A stretch of 64,000 bases of DNA from JAHEEM01 sp036396795 (GCA_036396795.1 DASWKF010000097.1:1-64000); one strand, 5' to 3'. Shown: positions 42,673 through 52,195, numbered from the stretch's first letter. Numbers and translations are program-made. Notes: generated by a model from the sequence alone, not told the origin.

Positions 42673-43572
42673 CTATCGCGGCCCCTCGCGGCGCTTCAGC
42701 GCTCCCGAGATCTGCTCCAGCGGGATGCGCACGGCCTCGCCCGCGACGCTCTCCGTCCCCTCGGAGCCCCTGCCCCAGGCTTGGCCGAAAATCAGCTCGA
42801 CGGTCACCGCGAGCCGCCCACCGCGATGCAACGCCCTGAGAGCGTCCCGGAACGCCTGTGCTCGAGCGCGACTCGTCAGGGACCGGCGCCGACCCAGTGC
42901 CGCATTGCTCGAGCCCGATCCGCGGAGATCCCGCAGCAGCTCGGTCAGACCGGCGTAGTGAAGCTCGATGCGATCGACGTCCATGACCGGCTCACTCAAG
43001 CCCGCTCGCAGCGCGAGATCGCCGAGATCATGCATGTCCACGAAACCGTGCACGTGAACGTCCCGATCGACGGCCGCCCAAGCGCGGCGCAGCTCCATGA
43101 GGGTGTCCGGTCCGACGGTGGTGAACAGGGTCAAGCCATCAGCGGCCAGGACGCGCGCGAGCTCTCCGAAAGCGATCTCCGGAAGACACCACGGCAGCGT
43201 CAGATTCGCTAGGATGAGATCGACGCTGCGACCGTGCAGCGGCAACTGATGCGCGTCGCCACCGACGCGGATGATCCGCGGCGTCGCCTGAGTTCGGCAA
43301 TGCGCTTCCCGAAGCATCACGAGACTCGTATCCAAAGCGATGACGGTCGCGCTCGGGAACCGCCCCGCGAGCTCCACGCTCAGAGCGCCCGTCGCCGCGC
43401 CGACATCCAGAATAGTCTTCGGTTGCAAGGAGAACAGCTCGAGCCGCTCCAGCAACCGCCGTCCTGCTTCTCGGTGCACGACGGCGGCGCCGTCGAAGCT
43501 CGCGGCCGTGCGATCGAAGCGACGGCGTGCAAGATTTCGCTGCGGAAATCCAACTCGATCGGGCGTCTTCAC
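42673..43572 (-). CDS. bioC: Malonyl-ACP O-methyltransferase BioC
   Basis: A 299-residue SAM-dependent methyltransferase that starts biotin's pimeloyl chain. Class I SAM motif I is seen as ILDVGAATGALSVELA, and NLTLPWC in place of the usual NLALQWC marks BioC. The N-terminus (ARRRFDRTAASFDGAAVVHREAGRRLLERL) is family-like. It is 29 nt after bioB on the same strand. No bioF, bioH or bioD lies in the window. Confidence 0.85.
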   Translation of the reverse strand: MKTPDRVGFPQRNLARRRFDRTAASFDGAAVVHREAGRRLLERLELFSLQPKTILDVGAATGALSVELAGRFPSATVIALDTSLVMLREAHCRTQATPRIIRVGGDAHQLPLHGRSVDLILANLTLPWCLPEIAFGELARVLAADGLTLFTTVGPDTLMELRRAWAAVDRDVHVHGFVDMHDLGDLALRAGLSEPVMDVDRIELHYAGLTELLRDLRGSGSSNAALGRRRSLTSRARAQAFRDALRALHRGGRLAVTVELIFGQAWGRGSEGTESVAGEAVRIPLEQISGALKRREGPR

Positions 43573-43601
43573 CTACTGCGCAAAGCCGAGAGCGGCCGCG
43601 C

Positions 43602-44639
43602 TCACGGCGGCGGTTGCGCGGCGAGCGCTTCGGCCTTCAGGCCGAGACGGGAGAACAGGGCTCGATCGGCCATGCGGTCGGGATTCTCGGTCGTCAGCAG
43701 TTTGTCGCCGTAGAAGATTGAATTCGCCCCCACGGCGAAACACAGCGCCTGCAGCTCGTCACTGAACCCGGTACGTCCGGCGGAAAGCCGAACGTAGGAC
43801 TTAGGCATCGTCACTCTCGCAGCAGCGATGGTCCGCGCGAACTCGATGCCGTCGACAGCTTCGGCATCCTGCAACGGTGTCCCTGGGATCGGTATCAATT
43901 TGTTGATGGGCACGCTTTGTGGGTGCTCCGGCAGAGTGGCCAGCTCCTGAAGCAACGCCACTCGGTCGCCTCGGGTTTCGCCCATGCCGAGGATGCCGCC
44001 GCAGCACACCTTGATGCCGGCGGCGCGCACCCGCTCCAATGTCTCCAGCCTATCGTCGTAGCTGCGCGTGCTGATGACGCGCGGATAGAACGCCCGCGAA
44101 GAATCGAGGTTGTGGTTGTAGTAGTCCAGGCCTGCCTCCGCCAAAGTCTCCGCTTGGCCGTCCTTTAGTAAGCCCAGGGTCGCGCAGGTCTCAAGACCCA
44201 TCGCCTTGACGGCGCGGATCATCTCGCCGATCTCTCGCAGCTGACGGTCCTTGGGCCCGCGATAGGCCGCTCCCATGCAGAATCGCGTTGCGCCGGCGTC
44301 CTTTGCCGCCTGCGCCGCCGCAGTGACGGCCTCGAGAGACAGGAGCTCGTGAGCTTCGATCCCGGTGTCGTAGCGAATGCTCTGCGGGCAATACGCGCAA
44401 TCCTCCGGGCAGGATCCGGTCTTGATCGACAGCAGGGTCGAGACTTGCACCGCGTTCGGGTCGAAGCAGCGCCGATGCACCCACTGCGCCGCGAACGCGA
44501 GATCGTTGAACGGCAGCGCGAACAAGCTCGCGACCTCGTCCGAGGTCCAGTCGTATCGGGGTGCCGCGGAGACTCGGATTGCGCCGAGCTCGAGCGTTTC
44601 GCGGGCGTCGCCGCCTATTTCCATGGCATTCATAGACAT
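43602..44639 (-). CDS. bioB: Biotin synthase
   Basis: A 345-residue radical-SAM enzyme that inserts sulfur into dethiobiotin. The radical-SAM cluster motif is C77-P-E-D-C81-A-Y-C84 and the [2Fe-2S] ligands include Cys residues in ETCATLGLL and VCCGGILGMGE. The start is one of three close ATGs (44639, 44633); the first is used. A BirA-type operator lies 64 nt upstream, so the gene is probably repressed by biotin. Confidence 0.95.
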   Translation of the reverse strand: MSMNAMEIGGDARETLELGAIRVSAAPRYDWTSDEVASLFALPFNDLAFAAQWVHRRCFDPNAVQVSTLLSIKTGSCPEDCAYCPQSIRYDTGIEAHELLSLEAVTAAAQAAKDAGATRFCMGAAYRGPKDRQLREIGEMIRAVKAMGLETCATLGLLKDGQAETLAEAGLDYYNHNLDSSRAFYPRVISTRSYDDRLETLERVRAAGIKVCCGGILGMGETRGDRVALLQELATLPEHPQSVPINKLIPIPGTPLQDAEAVDGIEFARTIAAARVTMPKSYVRLSAGRTGFSDELQALCFAVGANSIFYGDKLLTTENPDRMADRALFSRLGLKAEALAAQPPP

Positions 44640-44702
44640 AGTCGCCTTGCGCTCCGCCGCACTGCTGAGATCATCGACGAGTATCAGAAAACCGGTCGAG
44701 CA

Positions 44703-44735
44703 CTGTCAACTCGAGCGAGGGCCCGTGGTTTACAA
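44703..44735. promoter_or_regulatory. BirA-type biotin operator
   Basis: The sequence CTGTCAACT-N15-GGTTTACAA has the architecture of the BirA operator (TTGTAAACC-N14/16-GGTTTACAA). The right half (44727-44735) is a perfect match; the left half (44703-44711) matches 6 of 9. It lies 64 nt upstream of bioB, and overlaps the comF start, so BirA could control both directions. Architecture is seen; BirA binding is inference. Confidence 0.65.
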
Positions 44736-45372
44736 ATTCAGTCTCTCGCGCCTGATTCCCGAGCGCTGCCTGAGCTGCGGCGGCCGAGCGCGTCGAGGGT
44801 TCTGCGGGGGCTGCCGGGCCGAGTTCCTGCCACTCGAAGCGCCGCAGCGGCCAATCCCGGGCGGATCGATCGGGGCGGTCGCTTCGATCGTCACGCCCTA
44901 TACCTACGCCGATCCGCTGAAGTCTCACATTCACGCTCTGAAGTTCTCGGGCGCGCGCTTGATGGGTCGCGCCTTGGGCACGTTGCTCGTGGAGCAGGTC
45001 GTGGAGCTCGGCGCCGCGGCGAACGTCGACGCGGTCGTCGCCGTACCATTGCATCGCAGCCGGTTTCTCGAGCGCGGCTATAACCAGGCCGTCGAGATCG
45101 CGCGGCCCGTCGCCGGCGCGCTGCAGCTGCCGCTGTTGCTCGCGGGTATCCGTCGGCAGCGACACACGCGTCCGCAGTCGGATCTCAGCGCCGCGGAACG
45201 CCGCGCCAATGTTGCCGGAGCCTTCAGCGTCGGACGAACGTTCCGCGGTCTGCGGATAGCCGTGATCGACGACGTCGTCACGACCGGCGCCACCGTGACG
45301 GCACTGGCGCAAAAGCTCCTGCGCGCGCAAGCGGCGGCGGTTTGCGTCTGGGCCGTGGCGCGCTCGGCCTGA
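44725..45372 (+). CDS. comF: ComF-family phosphoribosyltransferase-like protein
   Basis: A 215-residue protein, amidophosphoribosyltransferase-like, named for DNA-uptake competence. An N-terminal zinc-type C-L-S-C-G-G-x7-F-C-G-G-C (residues about 14-30) is followed by the PRPP motif V-I-D-D-V-V-T-T-G-A-T. VPLHRSRFLERGYNQA is a family hallmark. The start is uncertain: a GTG at 44725 sits within the BirA operator, and start codons further upstream are possible. It is divergent from bioB and meets ubiA tail to tail (6-nt gap). Confidence 0.85.
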   Translation: MVYKFSLSRLIPERCLSCGGRARRGFCGGCRAEFLPLEAPQRPIPGGSIGAVASIVTPYTYADPLKSHIHALKFSGARLMGRALGTLLVEQVVELGAAANVDAVVAVPLHRSRFLERGYNQAVEIARPVAGALQLPLLLAGIRRQRHTRPQSDLSAAERRANVAGAFSVGRTFRGLRIAVIDDVVTTGATVTALAQKLLRAQAAAVCVWAVARSA

Positions 45373-45378
45373 AGGACT

Positions 45379-46338
45379 TCAAGCCTGAAATACGTAGTCG
45401 AGCAGAATACCGAAAAAAACGCAGGCGCCCAGCCAGCCATTGTTGAGGAAAGCCGCGAAACACCGTTCCGGCTTGCGATCCCGGATCAGAAGCTGCTGAT
45501 AGAGCATCAGGATTGCGGCGGCAAACAGCCCGAGCAGATACCAGCTGCCGAAGCCCGCACTGCGGCCTACTAGTATCAGGCCCAGCAACAGCAAGAGCTG
45601 CAATCCACCAATGAACGCCCGGTCGAGGTCGCCGAATAGAATCGCCGTGGAGTTGACGCCCAGTTTCACGTCATCGGGACGATCCGTCATTGCATACTCC
45701 GTGTCGTAGACAACGACCCACACCATCGTGACGACGAACAGCAGCCAACCAGCTCGCGGCACATAGCCCAGCTCGGCTGCGTACGCCATCGGCACACCCC
45801 ACGAGAACGCAACTCCCAGCACGAACTGGGGCGTGGCGATGACTCGCTTGGCGAACGGGTAAAGCAGCGTGAGCAGGGCGCCGGCCACGGCGAGGTATTG
45901 GGTCGTTCGACTCAACATGAGCACCAGCGCCAAACCGATGAACATCAAGCCGAAGAACGCGACCAACGCCCCCGCGACGGGGATCTCCCCAGTCGCCAGC
46001 GGCCGATCGCGCGTTCTGGCGACGTGGCGATCGATCTTCCGGTCGGCGACATCGTTGATGATGCAGCCGGCTGAGCGCAGCACCACCGTGCCGGTGACGA
46101 AGATCCCGAACAGGAAGCCCGAGGGACGCCCCTCGGAGGCGATCCACAAGGCCCAGAGCGTCGGCCAGAGCAGAAGCCAAATACCGATCGGACGATCGAG
46201 GCGCATGAGCCGGCCGTAGGCCTTGTAGTAGTCGAGCAGGGCACCGATCTGGCCCGACAGCCCGGTTCCCAGCCGCTTCAGCCGGCGCAGCGTGCCGTTG
46301 ATCCGCTTTTCCTCGACCGCGGGCCTACTCGGGCTCAA
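45379..46338 (-). CDS. ubiA: 4-Hydroxybenzoate polyprenyltransferase
   Basis: A 319-residue UbiA membrane enzyme of ubiquinone synthesis. The first Asp-rich motif is N-D-V-A-D-R-K-I-D-R-H-V-A-R-T-R-D-R-P and the second D-T-E-Y-A-M-T-D-R-P-D-D; RLDRPIGIWLLLWPTLWAL is the start signature. About nine helices. It follows recG by 31 nt. The N-terminal ~30 residues are longer than usual, so a later start is possible. Confidence 0.93.
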   Translation of the reverse strand: MSPSRPAVEEKRINGTLRRLKRLGTGLSGQIGALLDYYKAYGRLMRLDRPIGIWLLLWPTLWALWIASEGRPSGFLFGIFVTGTVVLRSAGCIINDVADRKIDRHVARTRDRPLATGEIPVAGALVAFFGLMFIGLALVLMLSRTTQYLAVAGALLTLLYPFAKRVIATPQFVLGVAFSWGVPMAYAAELGYVPRAGWLLFVVTMVWVVVYDTEYAMTDRPDDVKLGVNSTAILFGDLDRAFIGGLQLLLLLGLILVGRSAGFGSWYLLGLFAAAILMLYQQLLIRDRKPERCFAAFLNNGWLGACVFFGILLDYVFQA

Positions 46339-46369
46339 GATGCCTCCGCTCGATTCTTTGAGATGGGTT

Positions 46370-48427
46370 CTAGACTTTAGCGTATCGCATTTGGCCGCTG
46401 TTCCAGCGGCGAGCCAAGGTCTCGGCGCGCTCCGGGGAGCGCTCGAGCAAGGCGTCGGACAACTCGATGACCTGCGGCAGCAAATCGGCGTCGCGCACCA
46501 AGTCGGCGATTTTCAGTTGCATCAGGCCTGTTTGACGCGTGCCGAGAACTTCGCCGGGACCTCGGAGCTCCATGTCCTTTTGAGCCACCTTGAAGCCGTC
46601 CGTGGTCTCGCGCATCACGCCGAGCCGCTGCCGCGCGAGCTCGGACAGCGGCGGCTTGTAGAGCAATACGCAGCTGGACGCGTCGCTGCCTCGCCCGACC
46701 CGCCCACGCAACTGATGCAGTTGCGCCAATCCCAGGCGCTCGGAGCTCTCGATCACCATCAGCGTCGCCTTCGGGACGTCGACGCCGACTTCGATGACCG
46801 TGGTCGCTACGAGCAGATCCAGAGCGCCCTCCTTGAAGGCGAGCATGACGCGATCCTTGTCCGCTGCGCGCATCCGCCCGTGCAGGAGTCCGACGTTCAG
46901 CGCGGGCAACGCGGCTTGCAAAGCCTCGAACAGACGCTCGGCCGCCTGCGAGTCGACCGCGTCGGATTCTTCGATCAGCGGGCACACCCAGTAGGCCTGT
47001 CGACCGCTTCGGCAATGTGCCTCGACGCGCCGCACGATGTCGGCGCGGCGGCTCTCCGGCATCGCGGCGGTGCGAACGGGCTTGCGTCCGCGTGGCAGCT
47101 CGTCGATCACGGAGCAGTCCAGATCGGCATACGCCGTCATTGCCAGCGTCCTCGGGATCGGCGTCGCTGTCATCACCAGCTGGTGAGGCACGCGCCTGCC
47201 GTGCCGGCCCTTCAGCATCAACGCGAGCCGTTGATGGACGCCGAAACGATGCTGCTCGTCCACGACTACCAGCGCCAGCGACTTGAAGCGCACGGCCTCC
47301 TGAAACAATGCGTGCGTTCCGATGACGACGCCGACTTCACCCAGCTCAATTCGGCGGTAGCGCTCGTTGCGCGCGGCCGCGGTCATCGAGCTCGTGAGGC
47401 ACTCCACCGACACGCCGAAAGGAGTCAGCCAGGCGTCGAAGCTGCGCGAGTGTTGCTCGGCCAGAAGCTCCGTCGGTACCATGACCGCGGCCTGATAACC
47501 GGCGGTAGCCGCCACCAATGCGGCCGCTGCGGATACCACTGTTTTCCCCGAGCCGACGTCGCCCTGCAGCAGCCGGTGCATCGGCGTCGCCTCACACAGG
47601 TCACCAAGTACGTCTCCGAGCGCTTTGCTCTGCGCGTGGGTCAACTCGAAACCCAAACTCGTCAGGAACTGCCGCAGCAGCCCCGCGTCGGCCGACACTG
47701 CCGGCGAGCGCTCGACCCGCCTGTCGCGGCCGACTTGCAGCAGGCTCAAGCGCTGCGCGACCAGCTCTTCGAGCGCGAGGCGTCGCTGACAAGGATGTCT
47801 TCCGACCAGAAGCAACTGCGCGTCATCGGTGACCGGCGGCGCATGCAGCAGGCGAATGGCTTCGTCGAGCCCCGGGTAGCCGGCCGGGAGCTGCGGTGCG
47901 AGGATATCGACCAGCGGCTCGCGCTCCAACAGTGCCAGCGCCTGCCGAATCAAGCCTCTGATCCGCTGCTGATGCAGTCCCTCGGTCGCCGGGTACACGG
48001 GGGTGAGAGCGTCGTGGAGTGCCGCGGCCGCGGAGTCGACGCGGCTGTACTCGGGGTGCACCATCTCGAGCCCGGTCGGCCCCAGACGAACCTCGCCGAA
48101 GCAGCTGAGCCTAGCGCCGCGGCAGAGCGCCTCCTGCTGGGCCTTGGAGAAGTGGAAGAACCGCAACGTCAGGTTTCCGGTGCCGTCGGAGATGCGGCAC
48201 AACATCGAGCGCCGGCGGCGGTAGACGACCTCGGCGAGCTCGACCGCACCGTTGATCAGAACCCTCTCTCCGGGCGACACGCCGCCGATCGGCCGGATCT
48301 CCGTTCGGTCCTCGTAGCGAATCGGGAGCAGGCAGAGCAGATCGCCGACGGTTTGGACGCCAAGTCGGCTCAGACACACCGCGATGCGAGGGCCGACGCC
48401 GCGTAGCGTCGCCACGGGTTTCTCCAT
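46370..48427 (-). CDS. recG: ATP-dependent DNA helicase RecG
   Basis: A 685-residue SF2 helicase that reverses stalled forks. The N-terminal wedge/OB part is followed by motif I G-D-V-G-S-G-K-T, VVDEQHRFGVHQR (DEQH box), TATPIPRTLAM and the C-terminal TVIEVGVDVP, QLRGRVGRG. I chose the ATG at 48427 (MEKPVATLRGVGPR), which fits RecG N-termini; a TTG at 48499 would add 24 low-complexity residues. Part of the spoT-ridA-recG run. Confidence 0.94.
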   Translation of the reverse strand: MEKPVATLRGVGPRIAVCLSRLGVQTVGDLLCLLPIRYEDRTEIRPIGGVSPGERVLINGAVELAEVVYRRRRSMLCRISDGTGNLTLRFFHFSKAQQEALCRGARLSCFGEVRLGPTGLEMVHPEYSRVDSAAAALHDALTPVYPATEGLHQQRIRGLIRQALALLEREPLVDILAPQLPAGYPGLDEAIRLLHAPPVTDDAQLLLVGRHPCQRRLALEELVAQRLSLLQVGRDRRVERSPAVSADAGLLRQFLTSLGFELTHAQSKALGDVLGDLCEATPMHRLLQGDVGSGKTVVSAAAALVAATAGYQAAVMVPTELLAEQHSRSFDAWLTPFGVSVECLTSSMTAAARNERYRRIELGEVGVVIGTHALFQEAVRFKSLALVVVDEQHRFGVHQRLALMLKGRHGRRVPHQLVMTATPIPRTLAMTAYADLDCSVIDELPRGRKPVRTAAMPESRRADIVRRVEAHCRSGRQAYWVCPLIEESDAVDSQAAERLFEALQAALPALNVGLLHGRMRAADKDRVMLAFKEGALDLLVATTVIEVGVDVPKATLMVIESSERLGLAQLHQLRGRVGRGSDASSCVLLYKPPLSELARQRLGVMRETTDGFKVAQKDMELRGPGEVLGTRQTGLMQLKIADLVRDADLLPQVIELSDALLERSPERAETLARRWNSGQMRYAKV

Positions 48428-48503
48428 CAGAGATGCGCGACCGGCGGCCGCCGCTCGACGCGTGGGCTCACCGGTGCCCGTCTTGAGGCCTTCCTTCAAC
48501 AGT

Positions 48504-48887
48504 TCACTTGACCAATATCGCTTCGATCTCGACCGCTGCGCCGCGCGGCAGCGCAGCGACCTCGACGGCGGCGCGCGCCGGATAGGGTTCGCTGAAGTAC
48601 TCTGCCATGATCGTGTTGACCGAGGCGAAATTGCCCAAGTCGGTCAAATAAACCGTGAGCTTGGCAATGTCGGCCAGGCTGCCGCCGGCGGCTTGCGCAA
48701 CTGCCGCTAGATTCTCGATGACTTGGCGAATCTGAGCCTCAACCGGCCCTGCGACGAGCTCCATGCTATCCGGCTGAAGCCCGATCTGTCCGGAAAGATA
48801 AACAGTGTTGCCCGCGCGTACCGCCTGGCTGTAGGTTCCGATCGCTCGCGGCGCGGCTTGTGTATGTATCGCCCTCCGATCGACCAC
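48504..48887 (-). CDS. ridA: RidA family enamine/imine deaminase
   Basis: A 127-residue RidA/YjgF/YER057c protein that hydrolyses reactive enamines. P-A-R-A-A-V-E-V-A-A-L-P contains the catalytic Arg (family Arg105), and VYLSGQIGLQP, G-T-Y-S-Q-A-V-R-A-G-N are the other signatures. It starts 8 nt after the spoT stop. Many gammaproteobacteria have trmH at this position instead, or ridA, as here. Confidence 0.94.
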   Translation of the reverse strand: MVDRRAIHTQAAPRAIGTYSQAVRAGNTVYLSGQIGLQPDSMELVAGPVEAQIRQVIENLAAVAQAAGGSLADIAKLTVYLTDLGNFASVNTIMAEYFSEPYPARAAVEVAALPRGAAVEIEAILVK

Positions 48888-48895
48888 GCGCTTTC

Positions 48896-51046
48896 CTAAC
48901 CCGCAGTCCGGGTGACCTTTACGACGTCCCGATTGGTTCGAATACTGCGTATGACCTGGGCGAGATGGCGGCGATCGCGAACGTTGAGGCGAAACAGCAA
49001 CGTCGACGCGTCACCGTCGGTCTCGACCGACACGTGATCGATGTTGCTGTGCGTAGCCGAGATCCGGCCCGCCACCTCGGCGAGCAAGCCGACGCGATTC
49101 ATGGTCCGCACCTGTATCTCGGAGTGAAATTCACCTTTTACGCCGCGATGCCAATCGACCGGAATCCATTTGTTGGGGTGCTTCCTGTAGTCGGCGACGT
49201 TCGGACAGGTCGTACGGTGGATCACCACGCCTCGACCGCTGGACAGAAAACCGAGAATCTCATCGCCCGGAATCGGGTGGCAACAGCGTGCATAGGTCAC
49301 CACCAAACCTTCCGTGCCGGCGATCTCCAGCGGACGGCGCTCGTGGCTGCGCTGGTCGCCGCCGTCCTCCTGGGCGATCAACGCCGCGACCACCGGCGCG
49401 AGCCGCTCCCCGAGCCCGAGTTGCTCATAGACTTGCTCGATGTCGTCCAAGCCGAGCTCCTTGAGCAGTTTCTCGGTGCGTGATCTCGTCAAACGGCGAT
49501 AAGTCAGCCCGAAGGGTCTCAGGGCCTGCATCAGCAGGCGGCGCCCGAGCTTTCGCGCCTCGTCTTGCTTGAGGTTCTTGAGGTAGCCGCGAATGGCGTT
49601 ACGCGCTTTCGCGGTCGCGACGAAATTCACCCAGTTGGGATTGGGCTTCGCGCCGCGCGCCGTGAGGATCTCCACAGTCTCGCCATTGCTGAGCGTGCTC
49701 TTCAGCGGGACCAGGCGGCGATCGATCTTCGCAGCGACGCAGCGGTTGCCGACGTCCGTGTGAACGGCATAGGCGAAATCTACCGCCGTGGCACCGCGCG
49801 GCAGACGCATGATATCGCCCTTGGGCGTAAACACATAGACATTGTCGGGGAACAGATCGACCTTGACGGTCTCGAGAAACTCCTCCGAATTGGCGGATTT
49901 CTGCATTTCAATGAGGCCTGCGAGCCAATCTCGCGCACGCGCCTCGGCGCCGTAGGTATGCTTGTCGACGGCCTTGTACTGCCAGTGGGCCGCGATGCCT
50001 CGCTCCGCAACCTTGTCCATGTCCTCGGTGCGGATCTGAACCTCGAGCGGCACGCCGTTCGGTCCGAAAAGCGTCGTGTGCAGCGACTGATAGCCGTTGA
50101 CGCGTGGAATGGCGATGTAGTCCTTGAACCTGCCGGGCATCGGCTTGTAGAGCTGGTGAATGAGGCCCAGAACCCGGTAGCAGCTATCGATATCGGCAAC
50201 GACGATCCGCAACCCATGAACGTCGGCGATCTCCGACAGATGGATGTGCTTGCGCCGCATCTTCGAGTAGATGCTGTAGAGATGCTTCTCGCGCGAAACG
50301 AGCCGATGCGAAACGTCCTTGGCTTCCAAGTGTTTGGTGATATTGGCTTTGATCTTGCTGAGAAATTGCTGCTTCGCGCCCCTCGCCTTGCGCAAGGCAC
50401 GCTCCAGAACGCGATAGCGAAGCGGGCTGTACGTCTTGAATCCGAGGTCTTCGAGCTCGACTTTGAGGCTGTAGATTCCGAGGCGGTTCGCGATCGGCGC
50501 GTAGATCTCGAGCGTCTCCTTGGCGATACGCCTCCGTTTCTCGAGCGAGAGCGCGCCGATCGTCTGCATGTTGTGCGTGCGATCCGCCAATTTCACGAGT
50601 ATGACGCGAAGATCCTTGACCATCGCGAGCAACATCTTTCGAAAGCTCTCGGCCTGGGCCTCGGCGGCGCTGTCGAAATGCAGACGGTCTAGCTTGCTGA
50701 CGCCGTCGACGAGCAAGGCGACATCCGCACCGAAAGACTGCTTGATATCCTCCAAGGTGCAGGCCGTATCCTCGAGAACGTCATGCAGCAGCGCGGCCTT
50801 GATCGAGCCCGCGTCGAGATGCAAGTTCGCCAAAATGCGGGCGACGGCGACCGGGTGGCTGATATACGCCTGGCCGCTCAGACGTTGCTGGCCCTCGTGG
50901 GCCTTGGCGCTGAACTCGTAGGCTGCGGCGATGTCGTCGAGCTCGCCTTTACTGAGGTAGCCCTCGAGCTCTCCGATAAGTTGGGCAAAGTCGTCGGCTC
51001 TCCAGGCGGAGGGCAGTCGTTCGCGAATTGCCGCGGCGTAGTCCAT
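48896..51046 (-). CDS. spoT: Bifunctional (p)ppGpp synthetase/hydrolase SpoT
   Basis: A 716-residue Rel/Spo protein. The HD hydrolase shows SHPVAVARIL and A-A-L-L-H-D-V-L-E-D-T (His88-Asp89), so the hydrolase motif is intact; the synthetase region has Y-Q-S-L-H-T-T and V-E-I-Q-I-R-T-E-D-M, then TGS and C-terminal ACT domains (RVGLLAEVAGRISATHSNIDHV). I start at the ATG at 51046 (MDYAAAIRERLP) after a GAGGA ribosome site; the frame upstream is not family-like. Transcribed with rpoZ and gmk. Confidence 0.94.
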   Translation of the reverse strand: MDYAAAIRERLPSAWRADDFAQLIGELEGYLSKGELDDIAAAYEFSAKAHEGQQRLSGQAYISHPVAVARILANLHLDAGSIKAALLHDVLEDTACTLEDIKQSFGADVALLVDGVSKLDRLHFDSAAEAQAESFRKMLLAMVKDLRVILVKLADRTHNMQTIGALSLEKRRRIAKETLEIYAPIANRLGIYSLKVELEDLGFKTYSPLRYRVLERALRKARGAKQQFLSKIKANITKHLEAKDVSHRLVSREKHLYSIYSKMRRKHIHLSEIADVHGLRIVVADIDSCYRVLGLIHQLYKPMPGRFKDYIAIPRVNGYQSLHTTLFGPNGVPLEVQIRTEDMDKVAERGIAAHWQYKAVDKHTYGAEARARDWLAGLIEMQKSANSEEFLETVKVDLFPDNVYVFTPKGDIMRLPRGATAVDFAYAVHTDVGNRCVAAKIDRRLVPLKSTLSNGETVEILTARGAKPNPNWVNFVATAKARNAIRGYLKNLKQDEARKLGRRLLMQALRPFGLTYRRLTRSRTEKLLKELGLDDIEQVYEQLGLGERLAPVVAALIAQEDGGDQRSHERRPLEIAGTEGLVVTYARCCHPIPGDEILGFLSSGRGVVIHRTTCPNVADYRKHPNKWIPVDWHRGVKGEFHSEIQVRTMNRVGLLAEVAGRISATHSNIDHVSVETDGDASTLLFRLNVRDRRHLAQVIRSIRTNRDVVKVTRTAG

Positions 51047-51164
51047 GTGTCCTCTGGGCACTCGCCCGAAGCGGCGCCCCGGGCGCGTCGGGTCGTCTCC
51101 GGAACCTATCAACCCCGTCCTGCAACACCGTCGTCGCAGCCAGGCAGGACCCCGAGGACGGGCT

Positions 51165-51464
51165 CTAGTCGTCCAATCCGAGTGACGACCGATCCAATGG
51201 AAGTTGGCTTGCGGAGGCCGCGGCTTGCTGCTCGATGTCCAGGAGATCGTCGAGGGACTGTTGCTCCCGTTCCTCGAGAATGCTTTCCGTAATGAAACCT
51301 TCGGCGATCTCCCGGAGCGCGACGACCGTGGCCTTGTCGTCCTCCCAATCGACCATTGCTTCGGCGCCATTCGATAGTTGCCGGGCACGCTTGGCTGCAA
51401 CCAGCACGAGCTGGAACATATTCGGGATTCTCTCGCTGCAGTCTTCTACCGTGATCCGGGCCAT
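51165..51464 (-). CDS. rpoZ: RNA polymerase omega subunit
   Basis: A 99-residue subunit that supports RNA polymerase assembly and ppGpp response. It begins MARITVEDCSERIPNMFQLVLVAAKRARQL, the omega signature, with K-A-T-V-V-A-L-R-E-I-A-E-G-F in the second helix. The tail is slightly longer than E. coli's (91). Placed between gmk and spoT as in E. coli. Confidence 0.95.
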   Translation of the reverse strand: MARITVEDCSERIPNMFQLVLVAAKRARQLSNGAEAMVDWEDDKATVVALREIAEGFITESILEEREQQSLDDLLDIEQQAAASASQLPLDRSSLGLDD

Positions 51465-51565
51465 GGGGCACCTTCCATCCTATATTGCCGATTCCAAGCC
51501 AGTTTACTAGAACCCCGCCCGAAGCCGCCAGCACGGCCCGCGCCAAGGGCTTGGCCAGGCCGCCA

Positions 51566-52195
51566 TCAGCCGGCGCCTCGGCCTTCAATGATGGCTAGCA
51601 CGGCCGCCCCGATCTCGGGCGAGTCGGTTCGAAAGCGTTGCCCCGCCCCGCGCAGGATCTCCGCGATCTGGCCGGTGGCGACGTCGATTTCCTCATTGAT
51701 GACGACATAATCGAACTCGCGCCAGTGCCGCATGTCGGCGACCGCCTCGGCGAGGCGTCTCGAGATCACGCCTTTGGAATCCGTTCCTCGGCCACGCAGC
51801 CGACGTTCGAGCTCGGCTCGGCTCGGCGGAAGAATGAAGATTCCGACGGCCTCGGGAGCCGCCCCTCGAACCTGGCGAGCGCCCTGCCAGTCTATTTCCA
51901 TGAGCACCGAGTGTCCGCTCGCGAGCAAGTCGTTCACGTGCGCGCGGCTGGTTCCATAGCAGTGATCGAAAACTCGAGCGGACTCGAGAAATTCGCCGCA
52001 TCCACGCATGCGCTCGAACTCCTGCGCGTCGACGAAGAAATAGTCCTTACCGTGGATCTCGGCCTCACGCTGCGGCCGTGTCGTGTAGGACACGGAGAAA
52101 TTCAGATCGGGGCGGCGCTTCAACAGCTCGTGCACCAGCGTCGTCTTGCCGGCCCCCGATGGCGCAGACACGACTACCAGCTTAGGCTCCGCCAT
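51566..52195 (-). CDS. gmk: Guanylate kinase
   Basis: A 209-residue GMP kinase. P-loop S-A-P-S-G-A-G-K-T-T lies at residues 10-19, and SYTTRPQREAEIHGKDYFFV supplies the GMP-binding site. The ATG at 52195 overlaps the yicC stop; a GTG one codon earlier is possible. Transcribed with yicC and rpoZ. Confidence 0.95.
   Translation of the reverse strand: MAEPKLVVVSAPSGAGKTTLVHELLKRRPDLNFSVSYTTRPQREAEIHGKDYFFVDAQEFERMRGCGEFLESARVFDHCYGTSRAHVNDLLASGHSVLMEIDWQGARQVRGAAPEAVGIFILPPSRAELERRLRGRGTDSKGVISRRLAEAVADMRHWREFDYVVINEEIDVATGQIAEILRGAGQRFRTDSPEIGAAVLAIIEGRGAG

Noticed and set aside
46292..48406. 704-codon open frame on the plus strand opposite recG
   Set aside because: It lies wholly antisense to a well-supported recG; sequence is Arg/Gln/His-rich shadow translation with no family motifs.
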